Assembly: GCF_014698115.1 (NCBI RefSeq)
Contig: NZ_JACJSJ010000001.1
Location: forward strand, 1 to 64,000
Direction of reading: 5' to 3'
Length of the DNA stretch: 64,000 nucleotides
Source of the DNA: Nostoc sp. FACHB-973
Lineage (GTDB): Bacteria > Cyanobacteriota > Cyanobacteriia > Cyanobacteriales > Nostocaceae
Shown here: in pieces, positions 51,421-60,227 of the stretch
How the letters are laid out: every line of letters begins with the position of its first letter
Numbering within the stretch: position 1 is the stretch's first letter
Position numbers and translations under genes: made by a program
Notes under the pieces: generated by a model
What the model saw: only the letters and a program-made list of their open reading frames with translations
Databases searched by the model: none
What the model was told of the DNA's origin: nothing

Positions 51421-51548
51421 GTGTGGAGTTAGGAGTTAGGAGTTAGGAGTTAGGAGTTATTCTCCCCCTGCCTCCCCTGCCTCCCCTGCCTCCCCTGCCT
51501 CCCCTGCTCCTTCTACTCCCTCATCCCCCTCATCCCCCTCATCCCCGC
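51421..51548. repeat. STRR block: GTTAGGA, TGCCTCCCC and CTCATCCCC arrays
   Basis: Three kinds of short tandem array follow in order: GGAGTTA heptamers (51424-51455), CCCCTGCCT nonamers (51464-51508), and TCATCCCCC nonamers (51521-51545). They lie between convergent genes and reach close to the stop codon of the ABC permease. Confidence 0.9.
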
Positions 51549-51563
51549 GTCCCCGCGTCTTCT

Positions 51564-52400
51564 TCACCCCTTCACCCCGCTACCAGTTTCCGTGGGTACA
51601 ATGTAACGTTGTAAAAACACAAATAGTAATAATACTGGGGCGATCGCAATTACAGAACCAGCTGCTACCAACCGCCAATCAAGGGAAAATGTACCTGCTA
51701 GCTTGGCGACTCCCAAGGGAAGGGTGTATAAATTTTCGTCTTGGATGACAATTAAAGGCCACAAAAAGTCACTCCAAGCACCGATAAATACAAAAATAGC
51801 TAAAGTTACTAATGCTGGGCGAATTGCTGGTAACATCACATACCACCACAAACCTAACTCCGAGCTGCCATCCATACGGGCAGCTTCTTCTATTTCTTTG
51901 GGAACGCTCATGAAGGCTTGGCGCAAGAGGAAAATCCCAAAAGCAGAAGCTAAGCTAGGAAAAATCATCCCTAAATAAGTATTTCTCAAACCCAACTGGA
52001 CTGTCAAAATGTAAAGAGGAATCATCACAATCTGGAAGGGAATCATAATCGTAGAGACAATAGCCACAAAAATCCAGTCTCGCCCCACAAATGATAACCT
52101 TGCCAAGGGATAGGCAGCTAAAGCGCAAAACAGCAGATTTAAGCCAACAGTCAGCACTGACACCAAGGTGCTGTTATATAAATATTGTCCAAAAGGTAAA
52201 GATTGCCAAACACTAGAAAAGTTATCCAGTGTAGGCGACGCAGGCAACAACTGTGGCGGCGACTGCAAGATATTTTCGGTAGGTGATTTTAGGGCTGTGC
52301 TGATTAGCCACAGCAAAGGAAAGAGCATCACCAGTGCGATCGCTCCCAATAGCGCATATGTTAGCAGAATTTGCGATCGTGATTTTTTAGAGTTCAACAT
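51564..52400 (-). CDS. Carbohydrate ABC transporter permease (MalG family)
   Basis: The 278 residues have six membrane helices; the first spans about 13-32. The EAA loop that docks the ATPase is EEAARMDGSSELGLWWYVMLP. The family moves sugars or glycerol phosphate with a MalF-type partner, ATPase and binding protein, none of which is adjacent. The HNH pseudogene lies upstream on the same strand, so it is an isolated permease gene, as is common in cyanobacteria. Confidence 0.9.
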   Translation of the reverse strand: MLNSKKSRSQILLTYALLGAIALVMLFPLLWLISTALKSPTENILQSPPQLLPASPTLDNFSSVWQSLPFGQYLYNSTLVSVLTVGLNLLFCALAAYPLARLSFVGRDWIFVAIVSTIMIPFQIVMIPLYILTVQLGLRNTYLGMIFPSLASAFGIFLLRQAFMSVPKEIEEAARMDGSSELGLWWYVMLPAIRPALVTLAIFVFIGAWSDFLWPLIVIQDENLYTLPLGVAKLAGTFSLDWRLVAAGSVIAIAPVLLLFVFLQRYIVPTETGSGVKG

Positions 52401-52442
52401 TTGATTGATAACTTTCTGAATTTTTAAATATTTTGCACTTGC

Positions 52443-52868
52443 TCAAATATTTGGTGGATGCTCACCCATTTTCACCCACATTTTAGGCACACGAGTTAAT
52501 TGCAGACGATTCATTTTTAAAGCATAAATTGTTGCTCTCCCAATACTTGTAAGTCCTACAATTTCTGTAGCGTCTTCACTCCAAGTAAAATTGTCTGTCT
52601 ACAATTGCTGTTGTGGATTAAAGAATTTAACTTCATCCTGAGTATTGGGGTCAATTGCTGTTTGACGAGTTCCTTTATAACGATTGCAAGATGGACAAGC
52701 AAAGCAGAGATTTTCAAATACAGTTTCTCCACCAGCAGATAAGGGAATGATATGCTCAAATTCAAAATTAGTGACTGTTAAAGCTTCAGCAGTGCGACAG
52801 TAAGCACAACAATCAGAAAAAGAATTACGAATTTTCCTTTGTAATTCAATAGGAATGTAAACACTCAC
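52443..52868 (-). pseudogene. HNH endonuclease gene broken by an in-frame amber codon
   Basis: The first 89 codons encode an HNH domain with two zinc-type pairs: CAYCRTAEA, FEFEHIIPLSAGG and FACPSCNRYKG. It then stops at TAG (52599-52601) after NPQQQL. The same frame continues past the stop for 51 more codons (TDNFTWSEDATEIVGLTSIG, then KMWVKMGEHPPNI) to TGA at 52443. I recall that tail as the normal C-terminus of cyanobacterial HNH proteins, where a Trp codon (TGG) would stand at the stop. A single TGG-to-TAG change is the simplest history. The 89-residue product could still be made. The upstream gene overlaps it by 4 bases. Confidence 0.75.
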
Positions 52869-53206
52869 GTGAATTGTTGCTTATTTTGAAAAATATTTAA
52901 CGTGTATCTGGCTCTAGTTTTCAGAATATTTAACTGGTCAACCTGTGCCAATAATCTGTCTAAAATATCACTTTCTTCGTTTGATAAATGATTTTCGGAA
53001 TTTTTATTTAATAAATCTTGTAATTGGATCTGAACTTTGGGAAATAAGGAACTTTCTGCTAAAGCTTGTAACTCTTCTTTACTTAAACCAATCAATAATT
53101 CAGAATCTATAGATAAATTGGTTAGCTGTTGGTAAGTTTCTAAATCTAACACGACACCAATTTTTTCTCCCTCTGCATTAGTAACATATTGAACTGAGTC
53201 AGACAT
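52865..53206 (-). CDS. Antitoxin-like protein paired with the HNH gene
   Basis: A 113-residue protein beginning SDSVQYVTNAEGEKIGVVLD, then LETYQQL, which resembles the Phd/YefM-type antitoxin start. The C-terminal part is helical (ESDILDRLLAQVDQLNILKT). It overlaps the HNH reading frame by 4 bases (ATGA), so the two are translationally coupled like a toxin-antitoxin pair. With the HNH partner broken, the pair may be decaying. The role as antitoxin is inferred. Confidence 0.6.
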   Translation of the reverse strand: MSDSVQYVTNAEGEKIGVVLDLETYQQLTNLSIDSELLIGLSKEELQALAESSLFPKVQIQLQDLLNKNSENHLSNEESDILDRLLAQVDQLNILKTRARYTLNIFQNKQQFT

Positions 53207-53274
53207 GGATTTAATTAAAAGTTTGATTAATTTTATCGTAACCTATCATCAAAAATCTGGTTGAATAAAAATAA

Positions 53275-53405
53275 AAAGTTAGTAAATGTAGGGTGCGTTA
53301 TGCCGTAGCTAACGCACCGTCAACAATTCAATGTGCGTTGCCCCGCGCGACAACCACATCTCCAATTCCTTCTGAATTCTGAATTCTGATTCCTGAATTC
53401 TGCTG
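53275..53405. repeat. Short repeats: GTGCGTTA block and CTGAATT units
   Basis: GTAGGGTGCGTTATGCCG with GCTAACGCACC forms a small inverted repeat at 53288-53320. CTGAATT units follow at about 53372-53400. They lie between the antitoxin-like and catalase-like genes. Confidence 0.65.
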
Positions 53406-53439
53406 TATCATTCTACAGTTTGAAATCAAATTATAGTGG

Positions 53440-54450
53440 TTAATCTTCAACCTCTACATAAGGCTGTGGTTCCCGCAAGCGTTTGGCAATTTGTTCTCGT
53501 CGATACTTTGCAAGTTCGCTATAAAGCTTTTTGCGAGAAAGATTCACACTGCCGACAGGCTCATGCTCAAGTAATGTATGCCAAGGGCTAAACAATGTAC
53601 CCTCATCTAAACGTTTGCGTTCTTCAAAATCAAATTTCTGACTGGGAATGCGGACAGTTGCAACTTTAATAAACGGTGAATCTGCTTCTTGCCATTCTTG
53701 AACGTGGTCTTCAATTGGCGTTTTGTCATCATCTACATAAAACTGAATCAGGAAGTCAAAAGATGCTTCTCGACCTTCTACCGTCAAATACTTGACTATT
53801 GCTTCCCGCAGGTAGTTTTCGGATTCTGGAAGTGTTTCTGGAGGCTGTTCAATCTGTTGAGATTTTACAGACAATTTGACAATTTTATCGCCAAATTTAA
53901 ACGGAGCCATGCTCCAATATTGAATCAAAAGTGGATTGCCTACGTTCTTACTAGTAATTTTTTGTAACAAAGCAAAGGCGTAGCCAAGTTCCTGTATCCG
54001 TTCTGGAGTAAGTTGTCCACTACCTGCTTTAAAGATATCAGCGTAATCACGAATATCTTTGGTAAAGAAAGTAGGATAACTGTTGAGTACAAAGTCTTGA
54101 GTTTTTTCTTCATCATCCAGCACTTTTTGCCCGTCTACATTCATCACCTTAATGCCAATACCGCGAACATCAGGTTGGGTATCGGAGCGGAATTTACCAC
54201 GCTTTTCAGGCGCACCACCGCTAGAGAAACGAATCCAAGCAGGATAGGTTTGGGGCGTTTTGAACAAACCTACTCTCAAGTCTTCAGGAAGATTGGGTTC
54301 AATAATAAACTCTGCCCAAAGCAGTCCATGACTTTTACTATGAATTTGGCGCAGATCTGGGCCTGTTTGTTGTTGAGCTTGGAGGCTAGTTGCTACAATC
54401 TCATCAATCATTGCTGACTGGTCAGTGGTAGATGATACTGGATTACTCAT
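53440..54450 (-). CDS. Catalase-fold heme protein (catalase-like)
   Basis: A 336-residue protein with a catalase-related fold. Distal His is in RQIHSKSHGLLWAEF. RFSSGG, DVRGIGIKVM and DFVLNSYPTFFTKDIRDYAD follow the catalase heme pocket. The proximal ligand motif RxxxY can be read in SRKKLYSEL near residue 307. It is shorter than true catalases and lacks the normal N-terminal arm. Relatives include allene oxide synthase-type and other catalase-like proteins that act on fatty acid hydroperoxides; which reaction occurs here is not visible. Confidence 0.8.
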   Translation of the reverse strand: MSNPVSSTTDQSAMIDEIVATSLQAQQQTGPDLRQIHSKSHGLLWAEFIIEPNLPEDLRVGLFKTPQTYPAWIRFSSGGAPEKRGKFRSDTQPDVRGIGIKVMNVDGQKVLDDEEKTQDFVLNSYPTFFTKDIRDYADIFKAGSGQLTPERIQELGYAFALLQKITSKNVGNPLLIQYWSMAPFKFGDKIVKLSVKSQQIEQPPETLPESENYLREAIVKYLTVEGREASFDFLIQFYVDDDKTPIEDHVQEWQEADSPFIKVATVRIPSQKFDFEERKRLDEGTLFSPWHTLLEHEPVGSVNLSRKKLYSELAKYRREQIAKRLREPQPYVEVED

Positions 54451-54490
54451 GAAAGATATTTAATGATGTTTCTTCATCATCCTCAACCCT

Positions 54491-55066
54491 TCAGTCTTTC
54501 TGAGTCAACCCAGTTTCGGTTAAGATACTTGTTAAGGGTTTATCCCAAGGTTCGATAGGTAGCTGGGGTAAATACCCAAAATCAAACACAATTCCCACAG
54601 TGGGCTTTGTCAACCATTCCGGTGAAGTGAGTAGGCGATCGTAATATCCTCCGCCATAACCCAGGCGATATCCTTGATCGTCGCAAGCTACACTGGGAAT
54701 GAGAATCAAATCTACTTCCGTCGGGTCTAAGGTTGGGGCATCAGGATGGGGTTCAGTAATGCCATAAGCCCCACTTTGCACAGAATCTTCAGGTGTCCAA
54801 ATATGCCAAGATAGGGATTGATTAACGCAGCGAGGAAATCCCCAACGGTATTTGGTGTTTGTAAATAGTGGACTAAGGTCGGGTTCTTGGCGAAAACTAA
54901 AATAAGCAAGTATTGTTTTTGCTTGGGCGAACAAAGTAGAGTTTTCTAAATGAGAGCAAATGCGATCGCTTTTTTCTCTCCACTCCCAGACAGACATTGA
55001 TTGGCGTGTTTTGAGTAGAGTACGGCGTAGTTTTGCTTTATTTAGTTGATGATTAACTGTGTCCAC
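54491..55066 (-). CDS. 5-formyltetrahydrofolate cyclo-ligase
   Basis: Converts 5-formyl-THF to 5,10-methenyl-THF with ATP. The 191-residue length is normal. The signature GYRLGYGGGYYDRLL and the N-terminal KAKLRRTLLKTRQSM are intact. It stands alone between the catalase-like gene and fcl on the same strand. Confidence 0.93.
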   Translation of the reverse strand: MDTVNHQLNKAKLRRTLLKTRQSMSVWEWREKSDRICSHLENSTLFAQAKTILAYFSFRQEPDLSPLFTNTKYRWGFPRCVNQSLSWHIWTPEDSVQSGAYGITEPHPDAPTLDPTEVDLILIPSVACDDQGYRLGYGGGYYDRLLTSPEWLTKPTVGIVFDFGYLPQLPIEPWDKPLTSILTETGLTQKD

Positions 55067-55115
55067 ATTTAAAATTTACTCAAAAAAGCTAGGGTGGGCA
55101 CTACCCACCCTAAGA

Positions 55116-56060
55116 TTATGCAGCGTGTTGACGATACCACTCAATGGTATTCTTTAGTCCTTGCTCAAAGCTGATTTGAGCAGTGAAATTAAAGGCAAGC
55201 TTCGCACGTTCAGTATCTAAACGGCGTCTAGGTTGACCATTTGGCTTATCAGTTTGCCAAACAATCTCACCCTTAAACTCCATTAATTGGGAAATCAGAG
55301 TCACTAAATCAAGAATCGAAATTTCATCACCCGTTCCTAAATTTACTGGTTCTGATTCGTTATAAAATTGGGTGCCCATAACAATCCCCCGCGCTGCATC
55401 TTGTGAATACAGAAACTCGCGGGTGGGACTACCATCACCCCAAACTAGTAGTTGCTTTTCTCCTTGAATTTGGGCTTCGTGAACCTTGCGAATTAACGCC
55501 GGAATCACATGAGAACTTCCGGGATCAAAATTATCTTCCGGTCCATACAAATTCACTGGCAGCAAATAAATACCATTAAAACCATACTGCTGGCGATAAG
55601 CTTGCAATTGCACTAAAAGCGCTTTTTTGGCAATTCCGTAAGGGGCATTGGTTTCCTCTGGGTAGCCATTCCACAAGTCATCTTCTTTGAATGGTACTGG
55701 GGTGAATTTCGGATAAGCACAGATAGTACCAACACAGACGAATTTTTCGACTCCCCCTTGATATGCAGCATGGATTAGCTGGGTTCCCATGATCAAGTTA
55801 TCGTAGAATAACTCTGCGGGTTTTTGCTGGTTGAGACCGATACCACCAACATGAGCTGCTAAATGGATAATGATGTCTTGCTGGTCAACTGCACGTTGGC
55901 AATTTTCCCAAACCCGCAGATCGCAATCACGCGATCGCACTACTCTAATCTTCTCACCATCAGCCCCCGCTTGACACAACTGATCGATCACCTGACGACC
56001 GAGAAAGCCTGACCCACCAGTGACGAGAATGCGTTTATTTTTGAGTTCTAAGGCGGTCAT
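55116..56060 (-). CDS. fcl: GDP-L-fucose synthase
   Basis: Second step of GDP-fucose synthesis, an epimerase-reductase. The 314 residues show the Rossmann motif [26 protein letters not shown], the YxxxK pair in [11 protein letters not shown], and [19 protein letters not shown]. It follows gmd by 23 bases on the same strand, so gmd-fcl is an operon making GDP-L-fucose for the glycan genes nearby. Confidence 0.95.
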   Translation of the reverse strand: MTALELKNKRILVTGGSGFLGRQVIDQLCQAGADGEKIRVVRSRDCDLRVWENCQRAVDQQDIIIHLAAHVGGIGLNQQKPAELFYDNLIMGTQLIHAAYQGGVEKFVCVGTICAYPKFTPVPFKEDDLWNGYPEETNAPYGIAKKALLVQLQAYRQQYGFNGIYLLPVNLYGPEDNFDPGSSHVIPALIRKVHEAQIQGEKQLLVWGDGSPTREFLYSQDAARGIVMGTQFYNESEPVNLGTGDEISILDLVTLISQLMEFKGEIVWQTDKPNGQPRRRLDTERAKLAFNFTAQISFEQGLKNTIEWYRQHAA

Positions 56061-56083
56061 ATTTTTATCCTCTGTAGTCCGAA

Positions 56084-57169
56084 TCAGAAATGCAAAGCGC
56101 CCATTTCTTGACGAAGAGTCGCAATATCATGTGGAAATTGCGAACCATTTCCATTGGGTGAAGTGTAACCCAAAGCTTGCAGGTCTGCTTCTACCATTAA
56201 GGAAACTAGTTGCTCAAAGGTTACCGATGTTTTCCAGCCTAACTTCTGCTGTGCTTTGCTAGAATCCCCAATCAACAACTCTACCTCCGCAGGACGCAGA
56301 TAGCGTTCGTCAAACTCGACATAATCCTGCCAATTGAGATTGACATAATTAAATGCCAATTCGAGAAACTCCCGTACTGAGTGAGTTTCGCCAGTTGCTA
56401 TCACGTAATCGTCTGGTTGGTCTTGCTGCAACATCAACCACATTGCTTTGACGTAATCTTTGGCATAGCCCCAATCTCGCTTGGAGTCCAGATTTCCCAT
56501 GTAAATCTTTTTCTGCCTTTTGGCAACGATGTTGGCTACTGCCATCGTAATTTTACGGGTGACAAAGGTTTCACCGCGTCGTGGTGATTCGTGATTAAAA
56601 AGTATGCCGTTACAAGCAAACAAATTGTAAGATTCACGATAATTTATTGTTTGCCAGTGGGCATATACTTTGGCGCAAGCATAGGGACTGCGCGGATAAA
56701 ATGGTGTTGTTTCACTTTGCGGTATTGCTTGCACTAATCCGTACATTTCAGAAGAACCCGCTTGGTAAAACCGCACTTGTATTCCGGTACGGTGTTGATA
56801 GTCTCGAATTGCTTCTAACAAACGCAGTGTCCCCATTCCCACTGAATCTACAGTGTATTCTGGGGAGTCAAAGCTGACTCTGACATGGGATTGAGCGCCG
56901 AGGTTGTAAATTTCTACTGGTTGTACTTCTTCTAAGATACGTCGCAGTGTTGTTCCATCAGTCAAATCACCGTAGTGAAGAAACAACTGCACTCCTTGTT
57001 TGTGCGGATCTTCGTAGATGTGATCGATACGGTCTGTGTTGAAGGTGGAAGTCCGGCGAATTATCCCATGAACTTCATAACCTTGTTCTAGCAAATACTC
57101 ACTCAGGTATGAACCATCTTGACCCGTAATACCAGTTATTAACGCTCGTTTTTTTTGCGTCATGCTCAA
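56084..57169 (-). CDS. gmd: GDP-mannose 4,6-dehydratase
   Basis: First step of GDP-fucose synthesis. The 361 residues show [42 protein letters not shown] with [10 protein letters not shown] as the catalytic Tyr/Lys region, and [15 protein letters not shown]. It is the first gene of the gmd-fcl operon. The 709-base spacer upstream should hold the promoter. Confidence 0.95.
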   Translation of the reverse strand: MSMTQKKRALITGITGQDGSYLSEYLLEQGYEVHGIIRRTSTFNTDRIDHIYEDPHKQGVQLFLHYGDLTDGTTLRRILEEVQPVEIYNLGAQSHVRVSFDSPEYTVDSVGMGTLRLLEAIRDYQHRTGIQVRFYQAGSSEMYGLVQAIPQSETTPFYPRSPYACAKVYAHWQTINYRESYNLFACNGILFNHESPRRGETFVTRKITMAVANIVAKRQKKIYMGNLDSKRDWGYAKDYVKAMWLMLQQDQPDDYVIATGETHSVREFLELAFNYVNLNWQDYVEFDERYLRPAEVELLIGDSSKAQQKLGWKTSVTFEQLVSLMVEADLQALGYTSPNGNGSQFPHDIATLRQEMGALHF

Positions 57170-57878
57170 CTATCCCTTATTGTCTTTGATTAAAATGTTA
57201 CAGACGATATGATACAACCTAGCAGGTAATTGCTGAATTGCCTACATAGTAAACCTACCAGTTCTAATCGATCGTGTAACTTTTAAGTAAATAAATATAC
57301 TTAAGAACAATTTGTTGAACCAATAAGAATTTACTTCATAAATTCAACATTTTTTAATAATTATTAATAGTAATTTTATCATCATTTAACTTGTCAAAGT
57401 TTGATACATCTCTGATTTTTGTGAAAACTCAATAAACTTTTGCCATCCAGTCTTGTGATGTTTTGAAAAAAAGGTATGGAATAGATTTCCATAAAAATCT
57501 ATACTGCCTTTTCTTTAGTGAAAACCGAACAACATTATATTTACAGCAGATTTCAAGTTGGTGAGGTACAAAAATACCCCACCCGCGCTATCGCGCACCC
57601 TGCCCTTACTAAGGAGGGTTGGGAAAGGGTGTACCTCATGTAGTTGTAAAACGCTGTAAGTACTTTGGTGTAGTCTTTTACAGCAGAATTGGTGAATTCA
57701 GGAATAAAACCCCAGAAGCTTTGCCAAAGCGTCCGAAGTCAGAACTAAAGCAGGTTTTATACCTGACTTTCAGACTTAGTTTGTGTACTTTATGCTTCTT
57801 GGAATCTGCGGTATCTTACATTAAAAAATAGTACTTAGGGGCATTGACTGCCCCACAGAATCAACCCTCACTAATCAC
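57170..57878. other. Long spacer with a MITE-like element
   Basis: About 700 bases with no supported gene. The first 350 bases are AT-rich and probably carry the gmd promoter. A family D inverted-repeat element occupies 57541-57659. A 70-codon frame across the repeat at 57619 is not protein-like. Confidence 0.5.
57541..57659. mobile_element. MITE-like element, family D, 119 bp
   Basis: The left end TTACAGCAGATTTCAAGTTG followed by GTGAGGTACA is matched by the inverted right end TTACAGCGTTTTACAACTAC followed by ATGAGGTACA (read on the minus strand). The two ends agree in about 24 of 30 positions. The core has CCCCACCCGCGC and CCCTTACTAAGGAGGG pieces. A single end of the same family overlaps the stop codon of PEP-CTERM paralog 1 at 32218. 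Confidence 0.7.
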
Positions 57879-58637
57879 TCAGTATGCACCGTTATTTTTA
57901 GGTAAAATTACCACATCAACAGTTTTTAAGATGATCCATAAATCAAGCCACAAATTCCTAGATTTTACATAATGCAGGTCTATTTGGACTCGGCGAGGGT
58001 AGGGAATGTCATTACGCCCAGACACCTGCCACAAACCAGTAATTCCTGGACGGATTGTTAAAATCTCATCAATGTGACAACCGTATTTTGGTAGTTCTTC
58101 TGCTACTAATGGGCGAGGGCCGACTACACTCATATCTCCTTTTAAAACGTTCCAAAACTGGGGAAATTCGTCTAGGCTAGTAATTCGCAAAAATCGACCA
58201 ATTTTAGTAATCCGTGGGTCTTGTTTGAGCTTAAAACTGCTCTCAAATTCTTGTCGCAGCTGGGGCGATGTTTCCATCATTTGCACGAGGATTTCGTCCG
58301 CATTGCTGACCATTGTTCGGAATTTAATACAGTTAAAAGGTTTGTAGTTTTTCCCCACCCGTTCCTGAACATAAAAAATCGGGCCTTCTGAACTCAAAGC
58401 AATCAACAAGGCCAAGATTAAGTAGACAGGAAAGAATAAAATCAACACTGACAGCGAAAACACTATATCGAATAGTCGCTTGGCAAACTCTCCGTTTAAA
58501 CCCTGAAAAGATAAACCTTGAGGTTTAACTCTAGGCGTCTTTGTTTTTTGACCGCGCTTTAGGAGAGTACGCGTAGACCCTCTAGTGTCTTGCCGTACAC
58601 CTCGCTTGCCGGAGAGGAGTGAGCTCTGGGCAGTCAT
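57879..58637 (-). CDS. Bacterial sugar transferase (polyprenyl-phosphate), second copy
   Basis: A 252-residue sugar transferase. A basic, Thr/Arg-rich head (about 1-50) precedes the membrane helix FDIVFSLSVLILFFPVYLIL, then IKFRTMVSNADE, TSLDEFPQFWNVLKGDMSVVG, PRPL and RPGITGLWQVSGRND. It is distinct from the enzyme at 50745. ATG codons occur at 58640 and 58637 right after AAGGAG; I take the second for spacing. The GT4 gene upstream on the same strand suggests one glycan operon. Confidence 0.9.
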   Translation of the reverse strand: MTAQSSLLSGKRGVRQDTRGSTRTLLKRGQKTKTPRVKPQGLSFQGLNGEFAKRLFDIVFSLSVLILFFPVYLILALLIALSSEGPIFYVQERVGKNYKPFNCIKFRTMVSNADEILVQMMETSPQLRQEFESSFKLKQDPRITKIGRFLRITSLDEFPQFWNVLKGDMSVVGPRPLVAEELPKYGCHIDEILTIRPGITGLWQVSGRNDIPYPRRVQIDLHYVKSRNLWLDLWIILKTVDVVILPKNNGAY

Positions 58638-58738
58638 CATACTCCTTAATAATCCACACCACACATAGTCCCAATCTTAAAGCCAAAATGAGATGCTTCT
58701 GGGGGTAAATTGCCAAAAGCCTAAAAAAATAAGTCCTA

Positions 58739-59893
58739 TTAACCAAGACCATTATTCCAAAAAGGTCTTTTTTCGTTGCACTTATTTACAAAATCTAGAT
58801 AACGATCTGCAAAGACTTGCGGTGAAAACTGCGCGGCGTGCGATCGCATATACTCGGAATTAAACGAACCCTGATATATTTCAAACTTTTCTACTGCCTC
58901 CACTAAAGCCGCCTCTGTTTGTGTCCTGAAGAATATACCTGTCCCTGTATCCACGCCAGAGCGAATATCTCGCACTGTTTCTAAAGCACCCCCAGCACCA
59001 TAGGCGATTACTGGCGTACCACAGGCTTGTGCCTCCACTAAGGCAATACCAAAATCTTCACAAGCTGCATACACAAACGCCTTAGCCCTAGCCATATATT
59101 TTTTTACCACATTATCGGGTTGCCATCCGAGTATTTCTATATTTGAATTTGCCATCTGACGAATTTTTTGCATTTCATCTCCTGTACCAATTACTACTAA
59201 CGGTCGTTTTAGTTGATTAAAAGCTTTGACAATCAACGATACTTGTTTGTAACTCACTAGTCGGGAAACTGTGAGATAAAAATCGTCTTTTTCCTGAAAA
59301 AATGGAAATTCCCCAATATTCACAGGTGGGTAAATGACTGTTGCTTCTCGCCGATAGCAGCGCCAAATCCGCCGAGCTGTATGCTGCGAGTTGGCAATGA
59401 AGTAATCAACACGATTGGCACTCAATACATCCCACTGGCGCAAATGATGTAATAAATATCGCGTTACCCACCCAGGTAAACCATTACCCAGCTTGCTCTG
59501 GCGCAGATAATCAAAGGTCAAGTCCCAAGCATAGCGCATGGGGCTGTGACAGTAGCAAATATGCAACTGATCTGGAGTGGTAAGGATTCCCTTGGCAACA
59601 GCATGGGACGAAGACAGAATTACGTCATAGTGCCGCAAGTCCATTTGTTCAATTGCCAAAGGCCACAAAGGCAAGTACTTTTGTATACCGTTGCGGGCAT
59701 AGGGAAAATGCTGAAGAAACGTCTTGCCAATCTGACGTTTGTATAGATAACTTTCAGGGTTACTGGATTCAAAATCGATGAGGGCATATAAATCAGCATC
59801 AATGTGATTCAAAATTTCCCGTACAACGAGTTCTGAACCACCTGTGGCTTCGGGTGTCAACCACTCATGAACCAGAGCATATTTCAAGGGCAC
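58739..59893 (-). CDS. Glycosyltransferase, GT4 family (GT-B fold)
   Basis: A 384-residue retaining glycosyltransferase. The start (LVHEWLTPEATGGSELVVRE) and the donor-binding half (FYLTVSRLVSYKQVSLIVKA, then EILGWQPDN, then EDFGIALVEAQACGTPVIAY with the EX7E motif) are intact. Relatives include mannosyltransferases such as WbaZ that add a mannose in exopolysaccharide units. The start of the sugar transferase is about 100 bases downstream. Confidence 0.92.
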   Translation of the reverse strand: MPLKYALVHEWLTPEATGGSELVVREILNHIDADLYALIDFESSNPESYLYKRQIGKTFLQHFPYARNGIQKYLPLWPLAIEQMDLRHYDVILSSSHAVAKGILTTPDQLHICYCHSPMRYAWDLTFDYLRQSKLGNGLPGWVTRYLLHHLRQWDVLSANRVDYFIANSQHTARRIWRCYRREATVIYPPVNIGEFPFFQEKDDFYLTVSRLVSYKQVSLIVKAFNQLKRPLVVIGTGDEMQKIRQMANSNIEILGWQPDNVVKKYMARAKAFVYAACEDFGIALVEAQACGTPVIAYGAGGALETVRDIRSGVDTGTGIFFRTQTEAALVEAVEKFEIYQGSFNSEYMRSHAAQFSPQVFADRYLDFVNKCNEKRPFWNNGLG

Positions 59894-60227
59894 AGCTAAC
59901 TTGTAATGAATGGAAAATAGTTAGGCAAATTATGAGGTTAACTGAAAAGTTTCCCCTTGTGATTAATTAATGGGAAGCGCCCCAGATTAACGGCAAGACG
60001 CAATCTTTCGCTTAGAGGTTCCAGATGGATGCTGCAACCTGATAATGTCAGATTGGGTACTGGGGATTGGGGATTGGGGATTGGGGACTGGGCGTGAGGG
60101 ATTGGGTACTGGGAAAACTCTTCTTTAATTACCAGCGCCTAGTACCGAGTCCCTAGTCCCCAGTACCCAATCCCCAGTCCCTAGTCCCCAGTCCCTGAAA
60201 GAAAACTGATGTAGGAATGGGAAAGCT
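59894..60227. repeat. Spacer with inverted TGGGGAT / CCCCAGT arrays
   Basis: From about 60058 to 60196 an imperfect inverted repeat is built of GGGGATTGGGGATTGGGGA units on the left and CCCAGTACCCAATCCCCAG with CCCTAGTCCCCAGTCCC units on the right. The rest of the spacer has no gene. GGGAAAG is the ribosome binding site for the next gene. Confidence 0.75.

Noticed and set aside
40205..52400. A single ABC transporter formed by the binding protein at 40205 and the permease at 51564
   Set aside because: They are 10 kb apart, and the binding protein looks like a polyamine/thiamine type while the permease is a sugar type.
57619..57831. Open frame of 70 codons over the family D element
   Set aside because: Starts inside repeat DNA and reads through an inverted-repeat end; not protein-like.
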